From: Candidatus Aenigmatarchaeota archaeon
Lineage (GTDB): Archaea > Aenigmatarchaeota > Aenigmatarchaeia > Aenigmatarchaeales > Aenigmatarchaeaceae
DNA length: 6,422 bases
Reading direction: 5' to 3'
NCBI GenBank assembly: GCA_028715225.1
Contig: JAQUSH010000036.1
Span: 1-6,422 of the forward strand
This document shows positions 1 to 4,095 of the stretch, piece by piece. The notes under the pieces are model-generated. The model was not told where the DNA came from. It ran no database searches and saw nothing but the letters and a program-made list of their open reading frames with translations. The position numbers and the translations under genes were made by a program. Every line of letters starts with the position of its first letter. The first letter of the stretch is position 1.

Positions 1-114
1 GATAATTTTGAAAACAACAGAAAGGTTGTAGATGCAATGAATCTTATACCTGACAAGGTTGTAAAGAACAAGGTTTGCGGCTATATTATACGAATTGTTT
101 CTAAAGCAGAATAA
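1..114 (+). CDS. C-terminal end of an unidentified protein (5' partial)
   Basis: Frame 1 is open from the left edge to a TAA at 112-114 and gives 37 residues. It starts DNFENNRKVVDAMNLIPDKV and ends in a beta-rich stretch around KVCGYIIRIVSKAE. The pattern IPxxxVxxKVxGxIxxI, preceded by an Asn/Asp-rich segment, is vaguely like the last strand of archaeal type I signal peptidases, but the stretch is too short to claim that. The stop lies 5 bases before the encoded CCA of the convergent tRNA-Leu gene, so the two units share a very short terminator space. No function is assigned. Confidence 0.6.
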   Translation, partial: DNFENNRKVVDAMNLIPDKVVKNKVCGYIIRIVSKAE

Positions 115-119
115 TAAAT

Positions 120-244
120 TGGTGCGGGAGGCAAGATTTGAACTTGCGAACGGACTAACCGACAAGATTTCTTATATCATCCTTGAATCAATACTCAAGA
201 TTAACTTGAGTCTTGCGCCTTTGACCTAGCTGGGCGACTCCCGC
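120..244 (-). tRNA. tRNA-Leu (anticodon CAA) with a 36-nt intron and encoded CCA
   Basis: On the minus strand the 7-bp acceptor GCGGGAG/CTCCCGC encloses a D-arm (GCC/GGC stem, loop with GG). The anticodon stem is CAAGA/TCTTG. The long variable arm has a CGG/CCG stem, as expected of a class II tRNA, and the T-arm is GCAAG TTCAAAT CTTGC. The discriminator is A, followed by an encoded CCA at 120-122. Removing 169-204 leaves the 7-nt anticodon loop CU-CAA-G-A, so the anticodon is CAA (plus 206-208) and the tRNA reads UUG. The spliced length is 89 nt with CCA, normal for tRNA-Leu. The gene runs towards the CDS that ends at 114. Confidence 0.95.
169..204 (-). other. Archaeal tRNA intron between positions 37 and 38 of tRNA-Leu(CAA)
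   Basis: The 36 nt interrupt the anticodon loop directly after the purine 3' of the anticodon, the canonical archaeal intron site cut by the splicing endonuclease EndA. A relaxed bulge-helix-bulge can be drawn: central helix CUCA with UAAG (one C-A mismatch), 5' bulge AG|U and 3' bulge AA|A, with an inner intron hairpin UCUUGA/UCAAGG. The boundary could shift by one base without changing the loop length. A competing perfect 7-bp hairpin ties the anticodon to the intron (plus 193-211). Confidence 0.8.
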
Positions 245-269
245 ATAAACTAATCTTATATTTCTAAAA

Positions 270-277
270 TATTTAAA
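270..277 (-). promoter_or_regulatory. TATA box of the tRNA-Leu gene
   Basis: Minus-strand TTTAAATA is centred about 29 bp upstream of the mature tRNA 5' end, a fitting distance for an archaeal RNA polymerase promoter that leaves a leader of a few bases to be trimmed. Confidence 0.5.
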
Positions 278-340
278 AGAATAGTAAAAGATATATTTGA
301 TAATAGAGTTTTCTAAGACTATTTTTCACTATCAAAATGG

Positions 341-348
341 TTATTTAT
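341..348 (+). promoter_or_regulatory. TATA box for the gene starting at 372
   Basis: TTATTTAT is centred about 27 bp before ATG 372 and only 21 bp before the alternative ATG 366. No Shine-Dalgarno sequence is present. The spacing matches the other leaderless genes in the window best if translation starts at 372. Confidence 0.5.
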
Positions 349-371
349 TCTTTTCGGTATAATATATGATT

Positions 372-746
372 ATGTTTACATACAATCCTAAAGCTGAGTT
401 TGAACATGTAATGAAAGTAATACAAAGCGGGCATGAAGAACCTGCTAACGTATATGAGGATGGTCTTACTTCTTGCAGCAAACTAGAAAATGAATGTAGG
501 AAACTTGCTGAAGAAAATAGATTTGACTGGAATAATATTTTAAAAGATGCTGAAAAAATGATGGAAGAAAATATCGGAGATATACTACCGGCACTCAGTT
601 CTCTTAGCAAATTCACCGGAAGGAATGACCCAAGAATAAATGAACATGTCAAAGAAGATTATCTAAAATCTTTAGAATGTTTTGTTCTAACAGCCAGAGG
701 ATATATTGACCCAAGATTACAATATGCTAAGTCGAAGAATCATTAA
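372..746 (+). CDS. Unrecognised small helical protein (124 aa)
   Basis: The protein begins MFTYNPKAEFEHVMKVIQSG and is predicted by eye to be mostly helical, acidic and soluble. It has no signal peptide or membrane segment, and two scattered cysteines near positions 36 and 42. I do not recognise a family. ATG 372 is preferred over the in-frame ATG six bases upstream (366), because the TATA-to-ATG distance then equals that of the other leaderless genes here; using 366 would add only Met-Ile. The gene has its own promoter and converges on the minus-strand gene at 758-1039 with an 11-bp gap containing a short T run that may end transcription. Confidence 0.7.
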   Translation: MFTYNPKAEFEHVMKVIQSGHEEPANVYEDGLTSCSKLENECRKLAEENRFDWNNILKDAEKMMEENIGDILPALSSLSKFTGRNDPRINEHVKEDYLKSLECFVLTARGYIDPRLQYAKSKNH

Positions 747-757
747 TTTTTAATAAA

Positions 758-1039
758 TTAAGCATTTGCAAACTCTTTGTCAAAAGATTCAAACAATTCT
801 TCTTCCGGTGGTAGAAGATAACCTCTTTTAATTGCACTGCCGTATTCTTCTTTGCCTTCTCGTGTAGAACTTAGATAAGCCTCTCTAATGATGTCCTTTA
901 CTTTCTCTACTTCTTTTTCTTCAAATATAGATGTTTCTTCTAAGTCAAAATCATATGCCATTATTTCAAAGTCTCTAACTTCTGCTATAATCTGACTCCA
1001 AGCAGAATTGTCTCTCATCCTTTCTTCATTATTTAACAT
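758..1039 (-). CDS. Unrecognised small acidic protein (93 aa)
   Basis: The protein starts MLNNEERMRDNSAWSQIIAE. A very acidic middle (DLEETSIFEEKEVEKVKDII, about residues 32-51) is followed by a helix, a basic YGSAIKRGY patch and an acidic tail. It is soluble, with no cysteines and no membrane segment. No family is recognised; the composition would suit a small protein-binding or DNA-mimic-like factor, but that is a guess. A TATA box lies 26 bp upstream of the ATG and no ribosome binding site is seen, so translation is probably leaderless. It shares the 110-bp region 1040-1149 with the divergent gene at 1150. Confidence 0.7.
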   Translation of the reverse strand: MLNNEERMRDNSAWSQIIAEVRDFEIMAYDFDLEETSIFEEKEVEKVKDIIREAYLSSTREGKEEYGSAIKRGYLLPPEEELFESFDKEFANA

Positions 1040-1061
1040 AAACTAATTAACGAAATAAAAG

Positions 1062-1069
1062 AATATAAA
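1062..1069 (-). promoter_or_regulatory. TATA box for the minus-strand gene starting at 1039
   Basis: Minus-strand TTTATATT is centred 26 bp upstream of the ATG whose first base is 1039, which fits a leaderless archaeal transcript. It faces away from the plus-strand promoter at 1121-1127. Confidence 0.6.
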
Positions 1070-1120
1070 CTGTTTAGACTGTGATTTATTTAAAGTAGAC
1101 AAGCTTCCAAAATATATGCA

Positions 1121-1127
1121 TTTATAA
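1121..1127 (+). promoter_or_regulatory. TATA box for the gene starting at 1150
   Basis: TTTATAA is centred 26 bp before ATG 1150, with no Shine-Dalgarno sequence between them. It sits in an 11-bp string TGCATTTATAA (1117-1127) that recurs exactly at 2239-2249 before the ribbon-helix-helix gene. Confidence 0.65.
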
Positions 1128-1149
1128 ATTTACTACCGTAATTAATACT

Positions 1150-1659
1150 ATGGGTTATCCTATTAGTCGTGAGGAGGCGTATCTTTCTGTAGAAGAATTC
1201 GGTGCTTTATCAGAAATTCACCAATATGAAAAGGCTACGTATATGTTCATCGATGCAAAATCCTTACTAGTAGACGCTAAGAAAAATAATATTGATATCG
1301 AGCAAGGAAAACAAGTGCTTATAGCGGCGAAAGAATCGCTCGAACGTAAAGATTATTGTGATGCATATCAAAAATCGTGTCAGTTCATAACTGATTACCA
1401 AAGAAAACTCGGAGTTGCGGAGCAGGAAGCACATGATGCAATTCAAAGACTTATCACTAAATCTAGGATAGTAGCTGAGGAGGAATGTCTTTCAGCTCTA
1501 ATTAATGATAGTTTGAATAGCGCGGAGAGATTTTTTGATGAACATCAATACCGTGAAGCTGAATCTATTGCTGTTACTGCAATATTATCAATTGATCCAG
1601 ACGACTCTGAATTTACAAAGGCAGTAAGAAAATGGGGAGAGGGCATCCTAAACAGTTAA
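1150..1659 (+). CDS. TPR-like helical-repeat protein (169 aa)
   Basis: The sequence is all-helical in character and shows a degenerate repeat. L57-x2-A60-x3-L64-x4-Y69-x2-A72 recurs with identical spacing as L122-x2-A125-x3-F129-x4-Y134-x2-A137. The A-x3-L-x4-Y-x2-A spacing is that of a tetratricopeptide-type helical hairpin, in which one protein scaffold binds another. A segment at about residues 36-51 (AKSLLVDAKKNNIDIE) is typical of archaeal helical-bundle proteins. No catalytic motif, signal peptide or membrane segment is seen. The likely role is a protein-protein interaction adaptor; the partner is unknown. Leaderless start behind the TATA box at 1121. The gene converges on the histone-fold gene at 1725-1889. 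Confidence 0.75.
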   Translation: MGYPISREEAYLSVEEFGALSEIHQYEKATYMFIDAKSLLVDAKKNNIDIEQGKQVLIAAKESLERKDYCDAYQKSCQFITDYQRKLGVAEQEAHDAIQRLITKSRIVAEEECLSALINDSLNSAERFFDEHQYREAESIAVTAILSIDPDDSEFTKAVRKWGEGILNS

Positions 1660-1704
1660 TATAAATTCCTAATTATTGAACTAACACTCATTAGAATAAA
1701 ATAA

Positions 1705-1726
1705 AAGGGTAAAAAACAAAACCCTT
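1705..1726 (-). terminator. Hairpin plus T-rich terminator after the histone-fold gene
   Basis: On the minus strand AAGGGT, a 10-nt T-rich loop and ACCCTT form a 6-bp stem that begins inside the stop codon. It is followed by TTTTATTTTATTC (plus 1692-1704). Archaeal polymerase terminates on T tracts, so the T-rich loop and tail alone may suffice. On the plus strand the same hairpin lacks a following T run. Confidence 0.5.
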
Positions 1727-1889
1727 ACAAATCGCACGGACGTACCGTTGCTCTTTTGTTTCCTTTTGCTCTTCCAACAGCTTTCTTTATTTCTTCTTCT
1801 ACATGCTTATCGAATGCTTTGAAGAAATCTCCTGAAAATCTCATTCCTTTACCCATTCGTTTTACTGCATTTTTTACTACTAAACCCAC
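1725..1889 (-). CDS. Histone-fold miniprotein lacking helix 3 (54 aa, GTG start)
   Basis: Translation from GTG (1887-1889) gives 54 residues, beginning MGLVVKNAVKRMG if the initiator is read as Met. The region from S19 to L54 aligns with helix 2 and loop 2 of archaeal histones such as HMfB. A37-V38, A41-K42, R46-x-T48 and D53 match A43-I44, A47-R48, R52-x-T54 and D59, so the Arg-Asp clamp and the DNA-contacting R-T pair keep their spacing of 7 and 2. Helix 2 is about four residues shorter than in HMfB, and the protein stops where helix 3 would start. It is highly basic, so nucleoid binding or a regulatory dimer is likely (inference). The family resembles short histone-like proteins known from DPANN archaea. 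GAGGTGAT lies just before the start; the gene is second in an operon, 18 bp after the membrane-protein gene. Confidence 0.8.
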   Translation of the reverse strand: MGLVVKNAVKRMGKGMRFSGDFFKAFDKHVEEEIKKAVGRAKGNKRATVRPCDL

Positions 1890-1892
1890 AAA

Positions 1893-1900
1893 ATCACCTC
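1893..1900 (-). promoter_or_regulatory. Shine-Dalgarno sequence that fixes the GTG start at 1889
   Basis: Minus-strand GAGGTGAT is followed by three T residues and then GTG. It is the best ribosome binding site in the window and the main reason for accepting a GTG start. It falls within the 18 bp between the stop of the membrane-protein gene and this gene. Confidence 0.75.
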
Positions 1901-1903
1901 AAA

Positions 1904-1915
1904 TTAGTTAACTAA
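1904..1915. repeat. Perfect 12-bp palindrome TTAGTTAACTAA
   Basis: The palindrome overlaps the stop codon of the membrane-protein gene and lies directly upstream of the Shine-Dalgarno sequence of the histone-fold gene on the minus strand. Its core GTTAAC and half TTAACTAA also occur in the repeat array at 6305-6364. It could be a dimer-binding operator, but in AT-rich DNA chance is possible. Confidence 0.4.
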
Positions 1916-2192
1916 ATAATCTGCTTAGTATTATATTAGCTTTTGGTATGATGTATAACCATCCTCCAAGCTGTCCTAATAGATATATGAAATTTGCTAG
2001 GAAAAATATTATCGATATTATTCTTAATCTTGGATACTTTATCCATACTAGATATGCTAATGCGCAGAATGGACCTATCAGAGACCATAGTAATAACACT
2101 TTGATTTCGTGATCAGAGAACATCTTTGCAAAATCATCTGTTTTTCTTTCAAGTTTTCTAATTATTCTTCTTTGATGATAATCATAATTCAT
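1908..2192 (-). CDS. Small two-helix membrane protein (94 aa)
   Basis: A basic, soluble N-terminus (HQRRIIRKLERK, residues 6-17) precedes two hydrophobic segments. The first is about residues 32-51 (VLLLWSLIGPFCALAYLVWI) and the second about residues 58-82. They are joined by the short basic turn KYPRLR, and a short tail follows. No signal peptidase site or known motif is visible. The arrangement is that of a helical-hairpin inner-membrane protein; the function is unknown. It is the first gene of an operon with the histone-fold gene. There is no ribosome binding site and a TATA-like box lies 23 bp upstream, so translation is probably leaderless. Its 3' end overlaps the palindrome TTAGTTAACTAA (1904-1915). 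Confidence 0.75.
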   Translation of the reverse strand: MNYDYHQRRIIRKLERKTDDFAKMFSDHEIKVLLLWSLIGPFCALAYLVWIKYPRLRIISIIFFLANFIYLLGQLGGWLYIIPKANIILSRLFS

Positions 2193-2210
2193 GATTTTTA
2201 TTATATTTGC

Positions 2211-2219
2211 TTATATTTA
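2211..2219 (-). promoter_or_regulatory. TATA box for the membrane protein/histone-fold operon
   Basis: Minus-strand TAAATATAA is centred 23 bp before the ATG at 2192. The 80-bp gap holds this promoter and the divergent promoter at 2243-2249, so the ribbon-helix-helix protein could control both (inference). Confidence 0.45.
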
Positions 2220-2242
2220 ATGTTTTTTCATTTATGATTGCA

Positions 2243-2249
2243 TTTATAA
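2243..2249 (+). promoter_or_regulatory. TATA box for the ribbon-helix-helix gene at 2273
   Basis: TTTATAA is centred 27 bp before ATG 2273, within TGCATTTATAA, which is identical to the element at 1117-1127. Its location downstream of the earlier in-frame ATG at 2207 argues that the longer reading is not translated. Confidence 0.65.
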
Positions 2250-2272
2250 GTATCAATTTCTTTTTATTAGAT

Positions 2273-2434
2273 ATGGCAGCAACAGCACCAGGACCACAGA
2301 AAATGAAACTTGACTATGTTGTAGACAGAAAGATCTACGATGAATTTGTAAAGCTTTGCAGCAGAAAAGGTTTTGCACCACATATAATAGTTGAGAAGGC
2401 TATGAAGCGTTTTATAGATACAGGTCAGGTTTAA
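2273..2434 (+). CDS. Ribbon-helix-helix DNA-binding protein (53 aa)
   Basis: The protein begins MAATAPGPQKMKLDYVVDRK. After a flexible Pro-rich tip, residues 11-17 (MKLDYVV) form the DNA-binding strand. Two helices follow, about residues 19-32 (KIYDEFVKLCSRKG region) and 35-50 (APHIIVEKAMKRFIDT). This is the size and order of MetJ/Arc-type RHH repressors, which dimerise and insert the paired strand into the major groove. The reading frame is open back to an ATG at 2207, but that extension is a hydrophobic AT-rich artefact containing the TATA box; ATG 2273 gives a leaderless start at the expected distance. The gene is likely an autoregulator or a regulator of the divergent operon (inference). 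Confidence 0.8.
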   Translation: MAATAPGPQKMKLDYVVDRKIYDEFVKLCSRKGFAPHIIVEKAMKRFIDTGQV

Positions 2435-2472
2435 GTTTTAGATGGAACTAAGATATCTTCATATCATTTAGC

Positions 2473-2907
2473 TTAAATATTCTTTTCGTGTTGTCTTCTA
2501 TATGACAGTATACGTTCTTTTACAAATTTGACAGAATCTTCTGTTGGGAAAACATAAACTTTATCATCAACCACTTCAACATCAAGTAATTTGTTTCTGA
2601 GTGCATATGAGAAACCTACCTCAAAATGACTTGCAATGTGCCCAGCCTTTAAATCTTCTAAATCCTTAGCAGACCACCCGCTGTCATAACCAACCCACTC
2701 GCCATCTTTTGCGGCTGCAATAACCAAATCAGCAAGGACCATCTCTGTTTCTACATTTCCAAGCGGCGAACCCCTGAAAAAAGCAGGTTTTGTTAGACCT
2801 GTAAAATTAGGATGTAGAAAATAATCTCTAAATGGACCAAGTGTATCTGCAACAGGATACTGTGTAGATAACTGTTCCATCGCACTATTCCGTACATTAT
2901 CTGACAT
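2473..2907 (-). CDS. Unrecognised protein with a possible winged-helix-like C-terminus (144 aa)
   Basis: The protein begins MSDNVRNSAMEQLSTQYPVA. Its N-terminal third is rich in Pro, Phe and Gly. From about residue 52 it has a helix (TEMVLADLVIAAAKDGEW), further helices around SAKDLEDL and HIASHFEVGFSYALRN, then a beta hairpin (LLDVEVVDDKVYVFPT, about 107-122) and a final basic helix. Helices followed by a hairpin 'wing' and a helix are compatible with a winged-helix fold, but no family is recognised. It is soluble, without cysteines. Leaderless start behind the TATA box at 2931; it converges on the RHH gene with a 38-bp gap. Confidence 0.7.
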   Translation of the reverse strand: MSDNVRNSAMEQLSTQYPVADTLGPFRDYFLHPNFTGLTKPAFFRGSPLGNVETEMVLADLVIAAAKDGEWVGYDSGWSAKDLEDLKAGHIASHFEVGFSYALRNKLLDVEVVDDKVYVFPTEDSVKFVKERILSYRRQHEKNI

Positions 2908-2930
2908 AATTAATTTATGAACAGAAAGGA

Positions 2931-2938
2931 ATTTAAAT
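2931..2938 (-). promoter_or_regulatory. TATA box for the gene starting at 2907
   Basis: Minus-strand ATTTAAAT is centred 27 bp before the ATG at 2907 and preceded by GC, giving GCATTTAAAT, similar to the TGCATTTATAA elements of two other genes. Confidence 0.6.
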
Positions 2939-2981
2939 GCTATCGTACGACAAGAAAAATAATTGGTGCTCCCACTGAAGC

Positions 2982-3902
2982 TTAGACATTCTTTTCCTTA
3001 TTTGCGGTCTCAAGTTTTTGTTCTAACCTTCTTTTAGCTGTTCTGAATCTTCTTATTTTCTTATTTATAGGCGGCATGGCTATTAATATAGCCTCTTTTT
3101 TATATTCTTCGGCGGGTCTTTCTTTTATTTTTGTTCTATTCTCCGCCAACTCTCTTAATTCTTCTTCGTATCTTCCTATATATAATCCTATCATCTTTGC
3201 AGATTCTGAAGATATTGGCAGTTTAGATGATTCATTAGTCTTCTCCTTAGTTACCCGTAAACTTTTATTCTGTTCCTTTAGATTTTTTATATTTTCTTTA
3301 AGTTTTGCTATAGAATTGTCAATATCCTTTATTATAGTATTTTTACAATCCTCGGCAGATGTATTTTTTATATTTCTCTGAGCAATTTGTAAATTGTTTA
3401 TTTCATTTTCAATTTCCACTATATCTAATTTATTAGATATTTTAAGCGTTTTCCTGCCTTCACGGTTCTTAGTTATAAGACCGCCTTTTCCGTGGGATTC
3501 CATATTGAAATACTCAAGTTCTTTAGTGTTGACATAACATTTAGGATTTCTTAATCTATTAAGAATATGTTGGTTTTGAATAGTTCTTATTGTAACAAAA
3601 TCAAGTGGTCCCGAATCATTAACTAACTTTGGCGACCATTTTTCTATATCACGCGGATGGAGCAGAGCATTATATCTCGTTTCGAAATTACCATCATCTA
3701 TTATTCGACCTTTCTTATTTGTTATAAAAATTAATCCGTTTCTATCAATACCAAATATATTCGGTTGAACCATTACAAAAAACTTAAGGTCTAGAATTTT
3801 ATCCAGTTCCAAAGATTCTACTATTTCCTTCGGAATAGTTATATGGTGTTCTTTACCGGTAAAATTTATTGTCTTTAGTTTACGCAATATGTAAGCTCCC
3901 AT
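2982..3902 (-). CDS. AbrB-like DNA-binding protein with coiled-coil C-terminus (306 aa)
   Basis: Residues 8-45 (from KLKTINFTGKEHHITIPKEI onward) read as a swapped-hairpin AbrB/SpoVT domain: strand, Gly turn, the ITIPKEIVESLEL signature, then a hydrophobic strand. A mixed region (about 46-155) has no family I recognise. Residues 160-220 are a Lys/Glu/Ile/Leu-rich coiled coil (EIENEINNLQIAQRNIKNT and on). After a Ser-rich linker comes a second helical stretch (about 228-262) and a very basic C-terminal helix (NKKIRRFRTAKRRLEQKLE) that could bind DNA or RNA. At 306 aa it is far longer than usual AbrB regulators (50-100 aa). It is transcribed away from the helicase operon; a regulator or partition/nucleoid role for the replicon is inferred. 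The TATA box at 3924 gives a leaderless start. Confidence 0.75.
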   Translation of the reverse strand: MGAYILRKLKTINFTGKEHHITIPKEIVESLELDKILDLKFFVMVQPNIFGIDRNGLIFITNKKGRIIDDGNFETRYNALLHPRDIEKWSPKLVNDSGPLDFVTIRTIQNQHILNRLRNPKCYVNTKELEYFNMESHGKGGLITKNREGRKTLKISNKLDIVEIENEINNLQIAQRNIKNTSAEDCKNTIIKDIDNSIAKLKENIKNLKEQNKSLRVTKEKTNESSKLPISSESAKMIGLYIGRYEEELRELAENRTKIKERPAEEYKKEAILIAMPPINKKIRRFRTAKRRLEQKLETANKEKNV

Positions 3903-3923
3903 AGTTTAGATTAAAGTTATTTG

Positions 3924-3931
3924 AATATAAA
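3924..3931 (-). promoter_or_regulatory. TATA box for the AbrB-like gene
   Basis: Minus-strand TTTATATT is centred 25 bp before the ATG at 3902. Together with the plus-strand box at 3949 it forms a compact divergent promoter in the 85-bp gap 3903-3987. Confidence 0.6.
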
Positions 3932-3948
3932 AATCATATGATTCCGCC

Positions 3949-3954
3949 TATAAT
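3949..3954 (+). promoter_or_regulatory. TATA box for the helicase operon
   Basis: TATAAT lies 34 bp before ATG 3988. A start site about 25-27 bp downstream would leave a roughly 10-nt leader that just includes the Shine-Dalgarno sequence, so unlike its neighbours this transcript is probably not leaderless. An alternative TATA-like string, GAATATATC, sits at 3963-3971 but is too close to the ATG. Confidence 0.4.
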
Positions 3955-3978
3955 TCCATTTTGAATATATCTTTCTTA

Positions 3979-3984
3979 GGTGAT
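3979..3984 (+). promoter_or_regulatory. Shine-Dalgarno sequence of the 35-aa ORF
   Basis: GGTGAT is followed by three A residues and ATG 3988, the same motif and spacing as at the histone-fold gene. It supports translation of a very short ORF and selects ATG 3988 over the in-frame ATGs at 4006 and 4012. Confidence 0.65.
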
Positions 3985-3987
3985 AAA

Positions 3988-4095
3988 ATGGTAGAGATAA
4001 ACAAAATGTCAATGAAAGAGATTCTACAATATGTAGAAAGGGAAGCGAAACGTAGGCTAAGAAGTCAAATTAAAGGAGATGATAATAATGTCTAA
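3988..4095 (+). CDS. Microprotein at the head of the helicase operon (35 aa)
   Basis: The product begins MVEINKMSMKEILQYVEREA and is a single amphipathic, strongly basic helix (EAKRRLRSQIKG) with a polar tail DDNNV. A well-placed ribosome binding site precedes it, and the stop TAA (4093-4095) overlaps the helicase start (4088) by 8 bases, so translation is probably coupled. It may be a real accessory factor for the helicase (a basic helix that docks on DNA or on the helicase) or a leader peptide that controls helicase expression; the sequence does not decide between them. No family is recognised. Confidence 0.65.
   Translation: MVEINKMSMKEILQYVEREAKRRLRSQIKGDDNNV
4075..4083 (+). promoter_or_regulatory. 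Shine-Dalgarno sequence that fixes the helicase start at 4088
   Basis: GGAGATGAT matches the anti-Shine-Dalgarno complement GGAGGTGAT in 8 of 9 bases and is followed by AATA and ATG 4088. The upstream in-frame ATG at 4079 lies inside this site and has no spacing, so it is unlikely to be used. Confidence 0.7.

Noticed and set aside
120..170. Integration site of a mobile element in the 3' half of tRNA-Leu
   Set aside because: No second copy of the tRNA 3' half is found in the window beyond a 9-bp match at 2961, and no integrase is present, so an attachment site cannot be claimed.
341..652. Minus-strand 103-codon reading frame opposite the 372-746 gene
   Set aside because: Its Ser/Phe/Leu-rich composition is typical of the reverse of an acidic helical gene. 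It ends within the promoter of the plus-strand gene and has no start signals of its own.
2207..2272. In-frame ATG extension of the ribbon-helix-helix gene, giving a hydrophobic N-terminus
   Set aside because: The extension contains the TATA box and looks like AT-rich noncoding DNA; ATG 2273 fits a leaderless start and an RHH protein of normal size.
2943..2950. Palindrome TCGTACGA upstream of the gene starting at 2907
   Set aside because: It is only 8 bp, does not recur in the window and has no clear relation to a partner gene beyond lying just upstream of the TATA box.
3076..3381. Plus-strand 101-codon reading frame rich in Ser, Phe and Ile
   Set aside because: It is the shadow of the AbrB-like gene on the opposite strand, with no ribosome site or promoter and low-complexity composition.
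4079..4087. ATG at 4079 as the helicase start
   Set aside because: It lies inside the Shine-Dalgarno sequence; ATG 4088 has correct spacing and gives the same overlap length as the downstream junction.
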